Positions 10,101-17,681 of a DNA stretch of 50,280 bases are shown here, in pieces. The translations under genes and the position numbers were made by a program. The notes under the pieces were generated by a model, which was given only the letters and a program-made list of their open reading frames with translations, searched no databases and was not told the DNA's origin. Position 1 is the first letter of the stretch, and every line of letters begins with the position of its first letter. Origin of the DNA: Comamonadaceae bacterium (GTDB lineage: Bacteria > Pseudomonadota > Gammaproteobacteria > Burkholderiales > Burkholderiaceae_C); assembly GCA_947380945.1 (NCBI GenBank), contig CANCTD010000002.1, forward strand, positions 1-50,280. Direction: 5' to 3'.

Positions 10101-11565
10101 GAAACCTATTTATTCGCCCGTTCGGGAACCCAGCCCATCCCAGCGTGCGGGCATTCTATGCACCCGCTGGCAGGCGACCATGGTGTGGGCCCTGGCGCTG
10201 GGTGTGTACTGCGCGACGGCAGCCGCCCAGACCGAAGCCGAGCTGCAAACGCCGATGACCACGCTGGAGTCCGGCAGCCGCAAGGTTGCCACGCTCCAAG
10301 CGCCCGCCGAAATCTGGGACCGCATCCGCACCGGTTTTTCGATTCCCGATCTGGATACCGACCAGGTGCGCGACCGCGAAACCTGGTACGCCAGCCGCCC
10401 GGATTACCTCTACCGCATGACCGAGCGCTCGCGCAAATACCTGTTCCACATTGTTGAAGAACTGGAGCTGCGCGGCATGCCTACCGAATTGGCCTTGCTG
10501 CCCTTTGTGGAAAGCGCTTTCAACCCGCAGGCAGTGTCCTCGGCCAAAGCGGCCGGGATGTGGCAATTCATGCCGGCCACCGGCAAATCGTTTGAACTCA
10601 AGCAAAACGTGTTCCGTGACGACCGCCGGGACGTGCTGGCCAGTACGCGGGCGGCGCTGGATTACCTGCAAAGACTGCACGGCATGTTCGGCGATTGGCA
10701 CCTGGCGCTGGCCGCTTACAACTGGGGCGAAGGCAATGTGGGCCGCGCCATCGCCCGCAACCAGCAACGCGGGCTGGGAACCACCTACCTGGACTTGCCC
10801 ATGCCGGCGGAAACCCGGCTCTATGTGCCCAAACTGCAGGCCATCAAAAACATTGTTGCGCAACCGCAGGTTTTCAATTCGCAGCTTCCCGCCATCGGCA
10901 ACCACCCGTATTTCGCCAGCGTACCCATCAGCCGTGATATGGATGTGACGCTGGCAGCCAAACTGGCGCAGATACCGCTGGATGATTTCAAGGCGCTCAA
11001 CCCCTCGGCCAGCAAGCCCGTCATCCTGGCCGCCGGCATGCCGTACATCCTGCTTCCCTGGGACAACGCCGAAGTGTTTCAGGACAATCTGAACGGCTTT
11101 GCAGGTGCCCGTCTGGCGAGCTGGACGGTGTGGGTTGTTCCCCAAACCATGACCGTGGCGGCGGCGGCCAAACGTGCGGCCATGGGCGAGCAGCAGTTGC
11201 GCGAAATCAACGGCATCCCGGCGCGTATGTTGATCAAGGCGGGTTCGTCCCTGCTGGTGCCGCGCGGAGCGAAGCTGGAGCAGGATGTCACGGTCAAGGT
11301 GGCCGACAACGGGCAGTTGTCGCTGGCACCCGAAATCGTGCTCAAACGCATACTGGTCAAGGTCGGCAAGAAGGACACCATCGCCGCCATCGCCAGCCGC
11401 TACAAAACCACACCCGCCAACGTGGCGCAGTGGAACAAGTTCAGCGCCACAGCCAGCTTGAAGACCGGTCAGAAAATTGTGCTGTTTGTCCCGCTCAGCG
11501 CGGACAAGAAAAGCGGCAAGGAAAGAAAAACCGCCACCGCCCGGCGCGACAAAAAAGTGGGCTGA
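10099..11565 (+). CDS. mltD: Membrane-bound lytic murein transglycosylase D with LysM domains
   Basis: The SLT domain contains LPFVESAFNPQAVSSAKAAG with the catalytic Glu and GMWQFMPATGK, then AAYNWGEGNVGRA, all typical of family 1 lytic transglycosylases that cleave peptidoglycan glycan strands to 1,6-anhydromuropeptides. The C-terminal third contains LysM-like peptidoglycan-binding repeats, one around VWVVPQTMTVAAAAK and one around ILVKVGKKDTIAAIASRYKT. The start is uncertain: ATG 10099 gives 488 residues with a long n-region; ATG 10180, preceded by AGGCG, gives a compact signal peptide (MVWALALGVYCATAAAQ). A TATAAT hexamer at 10083-10088 on this strand without a good -35 would place the transcript start near 10095, which favours the downstream ATG. 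Confidence 0.9.
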   Translation: MKPIYSPVREPSPSQRAGILCTRWQATMVWALALGVYCATAAAQTEAELQTPMTTLESGSRKVATLQAPAEIWDRIRTGFSIPDLDTDQVRDRETWYASRPDYLYRMTERSRKYLFHIVEELELRGMPTELALLPFVESAFNPQAVSSAKAAGMWQFMPATGKSFELKQNVFRDDRRDVLASTRAALDYLQRLHGMFGDWHLALAAYNWGEGNVGRAIARNQQRGLGTTYLDLPMPAETRLYVPKLQAIKNIVAQPQVFNSQLPAIGNHPYFASVPISRDMDVTLAAKLAQIPLDDFKALNPSASKPVILAAGMPYILLPWDNAEVFQDNLNGFAGARLASWTVWVVPQTMTVAAAAKRAAMGEQQLREINGIPARMLIKAGSSLLVPRGAKLEQDVTVKVADNGQLSLAPEIVLKRILVKVGKKDTIAAIASRYKTTPANVAQWNKFSATASLKTGQKIVLFVPLSADKKSGKERKTATARRDKKVG

Positions 11566-11579
11566 ACCCTGCGCGGCGC

Positions 11580-11990
11580 TCAGCCGCCGTTGTAGCCAAT
11601 AAGCAAGATCGCGATATTGGTCGCCAGCGCGCCCGTCCACACCAGGCTGCGGGCATTGGCCAGACCGCCCAGATACAAACCGATGTAGACCACCCGCAGG
11701 GTGATAAACAGCGCCGCCAGCAAATCAAGCCAGTTCTGGTTTGCGCCAAGTTGGTGGGCGATGATGACCGCGCCTATGAAAAATGGCAGGGCCTCAAAAC
11801 TATTGGCCTGCGCCGCATTGGCCCGTGCGCGCCAAGCGGTTTGCTGTGCGAGCCACGCGCGCGGGTTGCGGTTGTCATAGCCGCCTTCGCTGACTGCGGT
11901 AAAGCGACCCGACTTGGCAATACCGGCGCACACGATGGGCAGAAGCGCTGCGGCCAGCACGCACCAATAGGCCAAAGAAAAATGGGCCAT
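11580..11990 (-). CDS. MAPEG family membrane protein
   Basis: This 136-residue protein has about four hydrophobic segments and the MAPEG pattern: an N-terminal helix starting AYWCVLAAALLPIVCAGIAK, the conserved NPRAWLAQQTAWRARANAAQ loop, NSFEALPFFIGAVIIAH and RVVYIGLYLGGLANAR. MAPEG proteins include glutathione-dependent membrane enzymes, but bacterial members of this type have no assigned substrate. The ATG at 11990 is well supported by GGAGGA at 8-base spacing. It converges with mltD, ending 14 bases from it, and lies 23 bases downstream of the recR end, so it is not obviously part of the recR operon. Confidence 0.85.
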   Translation of the reverse strand: MAHFSLAYWCVLAAALLPIVCAGIAKSGRFTAVSEGGYDNRNPRAWLAQQTAWRARANAAQANSFEALPFFIGAVIIAHQLGANQNWLDLLAALFITLRVVYIGLYLGGLANARSLVWTGALATNIAILLIGYNGG

Positions 11991-12013
11991 GTTTTTTTTC
12001 CTCCGGGTATGTA

Positions 12014-12622
12014 TCAGCGCCGGTCTACCAGCGCATGCGCAATGGTACCGAGATCCACATATTCGAGCTCGCTTCCCACCGGAACCCCGCGCGCCAGCCG
12101 TGTCGGGCGCAGGCCCCGTGCCTTCAAACCCTCGCTGATGACATGGGCGGTGGCCTCGCCCTCGGCGGTGAAGTTGGTTGCCAGAATCACCTCGCGCACG
12201 ACGCCGTCGCCCGCACGTGCAAACAAGGCTTCAATCCCAATGTCTTTGGGGCCTATGCCGTCCAGCGGACTGAGCTTGCCCATCAGCACAAAATACAAGC
12301 CCCGGTAGGCCTTGGTACGCTCCAGCGCCGCCTGGTCAGCCGGTGTTTCCACCACGCACAACAGCGTGGCGTCGCGCTGCGGATTGGCGCAGACCTCGCA
12401 CAGGCCCGATTGGGCAAAGGTGTTGCAACGCTGGCAATGCTGCACATGGTCCACCGCGTGGAGGAGCGCACGCCCGAGTTGCTGGGCCGCGCCACGGTCA
12501 TGCTGCAACAGGTGAAACGCCATGCGCTGCGCCGACTTCTGCCCTACGCCGGGCAGGCGGCGCAATGCGGCGATCAGTACCTCCAGCGCTGCGCCGTCGC
12601 CAGCCCCCGCGTGTGGCTCCAC
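12014..12622 (-). CDS. recR: Recombination mediator protein RecR
   Basis: This 202-residue RecR works with RecFO to load RecA at gaps. It contains the N-terminal helix-hairpin-helix ([20 protein letters not shown]), the C4 zinc finger [16 protein letters not shown], and a TOPRIM domain from [15 protein letters not shown] to [15 protein letters not shown], all at family-typical positions. It lies one base after the ybaB stop and downstream of dnaX on the same strand; the dnaX-ybaB-recR order is widely conserved and indicates co-transcription. Confidence 0.97.
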   Translation of the reverse strand: MEPHAGAGDGAALEVLIAALRRLPGVGQKSAQRMAFHLLQHDRGAAQQLGRALLHAVDHVQHCQRCNTFAQSGLCEVCANPQRDATLLCVVETPADQAALERTKAYRGLYFVLMGKLSPLDGIGPKDIGIEALFARAGDGVVREVILATNFTAEGEATAHVISEGLKARGLRPTRLARGVPVGSELEYVDLGTIAHALVDRR

Positions 12623-12623
12623 G

Positions 12624-12956
12624 TCAGAACGGCAGCTTCATGCCGCCCGGCAGGCTGGGCATACCGGCAGTGACCTTGCCCATCTTGGCGTTGCTGGTTT
12701 CCTCGACGGCGCGGGCGGCGGCATTGAATGCGGCTGCGACCAGGTCTTCGAGCATGTCCTTGTCATCAGCCAGCAGGCTGGGGTCAATCTGCACCCGCCG
12801 GACCTCGTGTTTGCAGGTCATGGTCACTTTGACCAGACCGGAGCCCGCTTCGCCGCTGACCTCGATGCTGCCCAACTCCTCCTGCGCGCGCTTCATGTTT
12901 TCCTGCATGGCCTGCGCCTGTTTCATGAGGCCGGCGAGTTGTCCTTTGTTGAACAT
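12624..12956 (-). CDS. ybaB: YbaB/EbfC family nucleoid-associated protein
   Basis: This 110-residue DNA-binding protein of the YbaB family has the N-terminal helix [18 protein letters not shown], the beta-sheet core [20 protein letters not shown] and a second long helix. It forms dimers that bind DNA and bridge the nucleoid. The start was set at ATG 12956 because AAGGA lies about 9 bases upstream; seven extra in-frame residues upstream (to 12977) are not supported. It sits between dnaX (33 bases upstream) and recR (one base downstream), the standard arrangement. Confidence 0.96.
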   Translation of the reverse strand: MFNKGQLAGLMKQAQAMQENMKRAQEELGSIEVSGEAGSGLVKVTMTCKHEVRRVQIDPSLLADDKDMLEDLVAAAFNAAARAVEETSNAKMGKVTAGMPSLPGGMKLPF

Positions 12957-12989
12957 GGAATTTTCCTTAGAGGTCAATAAAACGATAGG

Positions 12990-14939
12990 TCACAAGGGCT
13001 GGATGGAGCCGGGGACAATTTTCGCCCCAAACTCCTGCACCATGCGCTGCACAAACGGGTCGGACTCGATCAGGCGGCGTGCCGCGTCCAGACGGTTTTG
13101 GCTGGCGGCCTGGCTGCGGCGCACCGGGCAATCGCTGACGCGCCCGATTTCCACCACCAGGTCCACCGGGTAACCGGCCGCGCGCACGGCGGCCGTCAGC
13201 CGCTCGCGGCTGGAAGCCTGGTTAAGCGATTCGCGCTCCACCCGCAGCAGCCATTGGCCTTCGTCCCGGGCCATCAACTGCGACTGCAAGGCGAGCTCGC
13301 GCACCATGGCATTCACCGACCCGCTGTCCACCAGTGCTTGCACAACCCCAAACCAGAAAGCGCCCTCTTCGGTAGGCACCAGGGGTGCTGCGGCCGCCGG
13401 CTCGGGCGCTGCCGGGCTGGCGCTGCGCACCGGAATACCAATCAAGCGGGTGGGCGGCGCGGGTGCATGCGGCGCGGCAGTCACGGTCGCGGCGTCCGCT
13501 TCAGCGGCCGGCATGTCGGCAAACAGGTGCGCATCGCCTGCGGGGAGGGCCTCCAGCGCCTCCTCAGCCGGCCATGCCGCCTGCGGCCCGGCGTGCTTGT
13601 CGCGCTCCAGGTTCATTTCCTGCACTACCGGGTCGGCATCGTGCGCCGGATCAGGCGCGGCGGCAGCCCGGGCGGCCGGCGCGGTGTGCGGGGTGCCGGC
13701 TTGGTTTGCGGCGGCCGCATCCACGCCCGGCGCGCTGTCGCGCACCGGCACATGCCGCCCGGGCGGCGTAGGCGCTGCGCCGGGGGAACTATTCAGGCTT
13801 TTTTTTTCCTGCAAGGCGGCAGGCACGGCGCGCGCGGTAGCCGGCTTGAAGGCCAGAAGCCGCAGCAAGACCATGGTCAATGCGGCGTATTCATCCGGGG
13901 CCAGGCCCAAATCGGCACGCCCGTGCAGACACAGGCTGTACAGCAACTGCGTTTCATCGGCGGGCAGCAGTGCGGCGAGCTGGGCAATCCGCGCCGCATC
14001 GGGATCGCTGTCCTCGTCGGTACCGGGGGCGGCCACCTGGTACACCGCCATGCGCTGCAACACCGAGGCCATGTCTTCGAGGGCGGCAGCGGCGCTCAAC
14101 CCGTGTGCGCGCAAGACTTCGCACAGGCCGCACACGGCCGCACCATCGCCCTGGGCCAAAGCATCTAACAGCTGGAACACATAGGACTGGTCCACGCTGC
14201 CCAGCATCTGCCGCACCATCGCCTCTTCGATCCGGCCGGCGCCAAAAGCAATCGCCTGGTCGGTGAGACTGAGGGCGTCGCGCATGGAGCCGCGCGCCGC
14301 GCGCGCGAGCAGGCGCAAAGCCCCGGCATCGGAGTTGATGTGTTCGGCGGCCAAAACCGTCTGCAAATGTTCGCGCACGGTCTGCGGCGCCATAGGCCGC
14401 AGGCTGAACTGCAAACAACGCGAGAGCACGGTAACCGGTACTTTTTGCGGGTCGGTGGTGGCCAGCACAAATTTCAGGTAGTCCGGCGGCTCCTCCAGCG
14501 TCTTGAGCATGGCGTTGAAAGCGTGACCGGTGAGCATGTGCACCTCGTCGATCATGAAGACCTTGAAGCGCCCCTGCACCGGCTTGTACACCGATTGCTC
14601 CAGCAGGGATTGCATTTCGTCAACACTGCGGTTGGAGGCCGCGTCCAACTCGGTGTAGTCCACAAAACGCCCGCTGTCGATGTCCACACAGGCCTGGCAG
14701 ACCCCACAGGGCGTGGCGGTGATGCCGCCCTGCCCGTCAGCGCCTACGCAGTTGAGCGATTTGGCCAGTATCCGCGCCACGGTGGTTTTGCCCACGCCGC
14801 GCGTGCCGGTAAACAGGTAAGCATGGTGCAAACGCCCGGACGAGAGCGCATTGGACAGCGCCTGCACCACATGGCCCTGGCCCACCATTTCCGCGAAATT
14901 GCGCGGGCGGTATTTGCGGGCAAGCACAAGATAAGACAT
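12990..14939 (-). CDS. dnaX: DNA polymerase III subunits tau/gamma
   Basis: The 649-residue tau protein is the clamp-loader ATPase and polymerase organiser. Walker A is GTRGVGKTT (45-53), the zinc-binding cysteines lie around C64-C84 (CGVCQAC), Walker B is FMIDEVHML (128-136) and the arginine finger lies in LSRCLQF. Domains I-III end near residue 370; an Ala/Pro-rich linker (about 380-520) precedes the C-terminal tau domain that contacts the polymerase alpha subunit. At codons 378-381 the linker begins with a run of nine A in which -1 or +1 slippage meets an immediate stop, predicting a gamma form of about 383 residues (see separate entry). It heads the dnaX-ybaB-recR operon. Confidence 0.97.
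   Translation of the reverse strand: MSYLVLARKYRPRNFAEMVGQGHVVQALSNALSSGRLHHAYLFTGTRGVGKTTVARILAKSLNCVGADGQGGITATPCGVCQACVDIDSGRFVDYTELDAASNRSVDEMQSLLEQSVYKPVQGRFKVFMIDEVHMLTGHAFNAMLKTLEEPPDYLKFVLATTDPQKVPVTVLSRCLQFSLRPMAPQTVREHLQTVLAAEHINSDAGALRLLARAARGSMRDALSLTDQAIAFGAGRIEEAMVRQMLGSVDQSYVFQLLDALAQGDGAAVCGLCEVLRAHGLSAAAALEDMASVLQRMAVYQVAAPGTDEDSDPDAARIAQLAALLPADETQLLYSLCLHGRADLGLAPDEYAALTMVLLRLLAFKPATARAVPAALQEKKSLNSSPGAAPTPPGRHVPVRDSAPGVDAAAANQAGTPHTAPAARAAAAPDPAHDADPVVQEMNLERDKHAGPQAAWPAEEALEALPAGDAHLFADMPAAEADAATVTAAPHAPAPPTRLIGIPVRSASPAAPEPAAAAPLVPTEEGAFWFGVVQALVDSGSVNAMVRELALQSQLMARDEGQWLLRVERESLNQASSRERLTAAVRAAGYPVDLVVEIGRVSDCPVRRSQAASQNRLDAARRLIESDPFVQRMVQEFGAKIVPGSIQPL
13789..13808 (-). 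promoter_or_regulatory. Putative dnaX slippery site producing the gamma subunit
   Basis: On the coding (minus) strand nine consecutive A occupy 13807-13799, read as GAA AAA AAA AGC in the tau frame (codons 378-381). A -1 shift gives AAG CCT GAA TAG, stopping at 13791-13789; a +1 shift gives GCC TGA, stopping at 13795-13793. Either product ends after domain III at about 381-383 residues. Possible stimulatory structures follow: a GGCG-CAG-CGCC hairpin (13781-13771) and a 14-base palindrome (13767-13754). This matches the logic of E. coli ribosomal frameshifting and Thermus transcriptional slippage in dnaX; use in this organism is inferred. Confidence 0.72.
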
Positions 14940-14978
14940 GGCAGGATTCTAAGAGCCGCACCCGTGCAGGCCGGGGCA

Positions 14979-14984
14979 TACAAT
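14979..14984 (+). promoter_or_regulatory. -10 element for the 4.5S RNA gene
   Basis: TACAAT (14979-14984) lies 7 bases before the predicted 5' end of ffs at about 14991. No good -35 hexamer is seen at 16-18 bases upstream, so only the -10 element is called. Confidence 0.5.
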
Positions 14985-14990
14985 CGCCCT

Positions 14991-15089
14991 CGACGGGCCT
15001 TCCCGCATGGTGAAGCGGCCAACCGGGTCAGGTGGGGAACCAAGCAGCCCTAACTGCAGAGCCAGTGCCGGGGTCAAGGCTCGTCACCT
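14991..15089 (+). ncRNA. ffs: 4.5S RNA, signal recognition particle RNA (bacterial small type)
   Basis: The conserved SRP RNA core is present: GGGTCAGGTGGGGAACCAAG followed by CAGCCCTAACTGCAG, which is the domain IV hairpin with its GGAA-type tetraloop and asymmetric bulge bound by Ffh. The ends pair: GACGGGCCTT (14992-15001) with AAGGCTCGTC (15076-15085), one G-U pair. A run of T (15089-15093) follows and fits termination. The RNA assembles with Ffh to target nascent membrane proteins. It lies between divergent dnaX and the EamA transporter gene, a position often seen in betaproteobacteria. Exact ends are estimated. Confidence 0.9.
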
Positions 15090-15146
15090 TTTTCGCCCCT
15101 CGCCACATTGGTTGCGGGCCTCCACCCCCATCCGAGAGCCTGCGCC

Positions 15147-16064
15147 ATGCCATCCCCCACCGGCCGCCTGACCCCCCGCGCTGCGCTGCTGCTCAGCCTG
15201 GCACCGCTGTTCTGGGCGGGCAATGCGCTGGTCGGGCGCATGGTCCACACGCTGATTTCGCCCATGACGCTGAACTTCTTGCGCTGGACGCTGGCCGGCT
15301 TGCTGCTGCTGCCGCTGGCGCGATGGGTGCTGCGCAGCGACAGCGTTGTGTGGCCGCACTGGCGGCGCTACGCCTTGCTGGGCTTGCTGGGCGTGGGTTG
15401 CTACAACAGCTTCCAGTACCTGGCCCTGCAAACCTCCAGCCCGATCAATGTGACCCTGGTGGCATCGAGCACACCGGTTTTCATGCTCGCCATCGGCGTT
15501 TTGTTTTTCGGCCAACGCCTGCGCAAACAACAACTGGTCGGCGCGGCACTGTCGGTGCTGGGTGTGCTGCTGGTCTTGTGCAGGGGGGATATTTCCGCCC
15601 TGCTTCAGGTGGAACTGGTATGGGGCGATGTTTTTGTTCTGGTCGCTACCGCCTGCTGGGCGGGCTACAGCTGGCTCATCAGCGTGACCAAAGAGCCGGC
15701 TTCGGTGCGGGAGGACTGGGCGGCGTTTTTGCTGGCACAAATTGCCTTCGGCTTGTTCTGGTCGGGCAGCTTCACGGCCACCGAATGGCTGACCGGACAA
15801 GCCCATGTGGAGTGGGGCTTTGCGCTTGTCGCTGCTTTGGTCTACGTGGCCGTGTTTCCCGCTTTGCTGGCCTACCGCTGCTGGGGCTTGGGCATACAGG
15901 CCGCAGGGCCGAATATTGCCGGCTTTTTTGTGAACCTCACGCCGCTGTTTGCCGCCCTTTTGTCGGCGCTGGCGCTGGGCGAATGGCCGCAGTGGTACCA
16001 CATGGCGGCCTTCGGGCTGATCGTGGGAGGCATCGCGGTCTCCTCGCGCGCATCGCCTGCGTAA
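15147..16064 (+). CDS. DMT superfamily transporter (EamA domains)
   Basis: The 305-residue protein has about ten hydrophobic segments in two EamA repeats. The first repeat runs from LAPLFWAGNALVGRMVHT, with the family TLNFLRW motif, to about residue 130; the second begins at DVFVLVATACWAGYSWLIS and ends with NLTPLFAALLSALALGEWP. This is a cytoplasmic-membrane drug/metabolite exporter-type protein; the substrate cannot be inferred. ATG 15147 was chosen over an in-frame GTG at 15108, which overlaps the region just after ffs and would add residues lacking homology to the family. It converges with the small ORF that ends the puc operon. Confidence 0.88.
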   Translation: MPSPTGRLTPRAALLLSLAPLFWAGNALVGRMVHTLISPMTLNFLRWTLAGLLLLPLARWVLRSDSVVWPHWRRYALLGLLGVGCYNSFQYLALQTSSPINVTLVASSTPVFMLAIGVLFFGQRLRKQQLVGAALSVLGVLLVLCRGDISALLQVELVWGDVFVLVATACWAGYSWLISVTKEPASVREDWAAFLLAQIAFGLFWSGSFTATEWLTGQAHVEWGFALVAALVYVAVFPALLAYRCWGLGIQAAGPNIAGFFVNLTPLFAALLSALALGEWPQWYHMAAFGLIVGGIAVSSRASPA

Positions 16065-16103
16065 GCGGGCGCGCGGTTTGCGGGAGCGCGTCGTCCGCGC
16101 GGA

Positions 16104-16123
16104 GTGGGGCTGCGGGGCCCCAC
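16104..16123. terminator. GC-rich hairpin between convergent genes
   Basis: GTGGGGC (16104-16110) pairs with GCCCCAC (16117-16123) across a 6-base loop, between the ends of the EamA transporter gene (+) and the puc operon (-). There is no T tract on either side, so it may be a weak or Rho-assisted bidirectional terminator or an mRNA 3'-end stabiliser. Confidence 0.4.
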
Positions 16124-16137
16124 GCCAGCGCAGCAGC

Positions 16138-16224
16138 TTACTTCTTAGGCTTGTTGAACCAGTTCGCCAGCATGAAGAACAGGGCCAGGAACCACAAAAT
16201 CAACAGGATATGGTGAACTTTCAT
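16138..16224 (-). CDS. 28-residue single-pass membrane peptide coupled to pucC
   Basis: This short gene encodes 28 residues: a basic start (MKVHH), one hydrophobic helix of about 17 residues rich in Leu/Phe, and a polar, basic tail NWFNKPKK. AAGGAG stands 6 bases before the ATG at 16224, and that ATG overlaps the pucC stop (ATGA), a strong sign of translational coupling. By the positive-inside rule both ends are basic and the orientation is undecided. I do not recognise a family. Its position as the last gene of pucBAC suggests a role in LH2 assembly or stability, by analogy with the small PucD/PucE products of other purple bacteria, although no sequence similarity to them is claimed. Confidence 0.7.
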   Translation of the reverse strand: MKVHHILLILWFLALFFMLANWFNKPKK

Positions 16225-17615
16225 GCAGACTCTCCTTGAAAAAGGGCGGGATGGGAAGGGGAACGTAACAGGGGAAACATGGCCACCATGGTGACCAGCA
16301 GCAGGACAACTTCCAGCGCATACACCGACAGATAACCCGTGACCGAGTTGCTCACGTGGGCAACCAGGTCGCGCATGATACCGCCCCAGGCTACGGCAAC
16401 GCCGGCGGCAGTGGCCTGCACCGCGCCCCAAGCGCCCAAGGCCAAGCCGGCCTGTTCTTTGGGTGCCAGATTCATGGTGGCGGTGAGTGTTCCATGGCCG
16501 AAGATGCCGGCGCCAAAGCCGATCAACAAGGTGCCCACGACAAACATCCAGGTTGCGCCACTCAGCGCCGACCCGATAAGGAGCAAAAAGGCAGGAATAC
16601 CGATGTAGGTGCCCCAGATCGCCATGCGGAATGGATCAAAGCCCCGGCTCAAAATGCGCGAAGCCCAGGCAAAGCCTGCCAAACCGCCCACGGCCAATGT
16701 GGCCGTCAAGGCGGTTGTCATACCCACGGACAAACCCAGAATCTCGCCGCCGAATGGCTCAAGCAGCACATCTTCCATGGTGAAAGCCATGGTCCCCAGC
16801 CCCACGGCGACCAAACGCCGTTTGGCAAGGTCCCCTTCCGTAAAACGTCGCCATGCCTGGGCAAAGTCCTGCTCGGCTTGCGCCGGCGCCGGTCGGGATG
16901 CGCCAATGGTTTCCTGCTTCCAAACGGCAATGCCGTTGAGCACCATGGTGAACACTGCCGCCCCCTGGATTACCTCAATCAGCGCGCCGGGGCTGAATTC
17001 GCGCAGCCAGTAACCAAACAACAAGGCGCTGACAACCATGCCGGCCAGCAGCATGACGTACATCAGGCCCACCACTTTGGGCTGATCTTCCACAGGGGCC
17101 AGGTCGGTCGCCAGCGCCAGGCCGGCTGTTTGTGTGGTGTGCAAACCGGCACCCACGAGCAAAAAGGCCAGGCCAGCAGCCAACTGCCCGACCCAGGCCG
17201 GTACGCTCGCCGACTGGCCGGCACCGGCCAGCACCAGCAGGGCGAAGGGCATGATGGCCAGCCCGCCAAATTGGACCAGACTGCCCATCCAGATATATGG
17301 AACACGCCGCCAGCCGATAGCCGATACATGCCGGTCGGAGCGGAATCCGATGAGCGCGCGAAACGGGGCAAATACCAGCGGCATGGCAACCATCACACCC
17401 ACCAGGGATGCGGGCACCTTCAACTCGACAATCATCACGCGGTTGAGTGTGCCGATCAACAGCACCAGGGCCATGCCGACCGAGACCTGAAACAGGGCCA
17501 GGCGCATCAGGCGACCCAGCGGCAAATCGTCCGACGCGACGTCAGCAAAGGGCAGCAAACGCACCCACCAGGGCGGCTGCGGCTTGAACGAAGCGTCTTG
17601 GGTCAAGGTGCGCAT
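16221..17615 (-). CDS. pucC: PucC-type light-harvesting complex assembly protein (BCD family MFS)
   Basis: The 464-residue, roughly 12-helix protein belongs to the PucC/LhaA/BCD family, thought to help deliver bacteriochlorophyll or assemble LH2. Diagnostic stretches are LFQVSVGMALVLLIGTLNRVMIVEL (in part) near the N-terminus, PFRALIGFRSD, VPYIWMGSL, AFTMEDVLLEPFGGEILGLS and GFGAGIFGHGTLTATMN. It lies downstream of pucBA on the same strand. The start at ATG 17615 fits the homologous N-terminus but has no Shine-Dalgarno sequence and follows a strong hairpin by only a few bases, so expression relative to pucBA should be low. The stop overlaps the start of the 28-residue ORF. Confidence 0.92.
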   Translation of the reverse strand: MRTLTQDASFKPQPPWWVRLLPFADVASDDLPLGRLMRLALFQVSVGMALVLLIGTLNRVMIVELKVPASLVGVMVAMPLVFAPFRALIGFRSDRHVSAIGWRRVPYIWMGSLVQFGGLAIMPFALLVLAGAGQSASVPAWVGQLAAGLAFLLVGAGLHTTQTAGLALATDLAPVEDQPKVVGLMYVMLLAGMVVSALLFGYWLREFSPGALIEVIQGAAVFTMVLNGIAVWKQETIGASRPAPAQAEQDFAQAWRRFTEGDLAKRRLVAVGLGTMAFTMEDVLLEPFGGEILGLSVGMTTALTATLAVGGLAGFAWASRILSRGFDPFRMAIWGTYIGIPAFLLLIGSALSGATWMFVVGTLLIGFGAGIFGHGTLTATMNLAPKEQAGLALGAWGAVQATAAGVAVAWGGIMRDLVAHVSNSVTGYLSVYALEVVLLLVTMVAMFPLLRSPSHPALFQGESA

Positions 17616-17621
17616 ACGAAA

Positions 17622-17651
17622 AATGGACCGGGAACAAGTCCCCGGTCCATT
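17622..17651 (-). terminator. Strong hairpin with T tract between pucA and pucC
   Basis: Perfect 11-base arms AATGGACCGGG and CCCGGTCCATT enclose an 8-base loop. On the minus strand the hairpin is followed by TTT, giving a run of five T including the end of the stem. It starts about 30 bases after the pucA stop and ends 6 bases before the pucC start codon. It should terminate or retard most transcripts and protect the 3' end of the pucBA message, producing an excess of antenna mRNA over pucC. Confidence 0.82.
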
Positions 17652-17681
17652 AGGAAAGGCATAAACCGAAGCTTATGCCGT

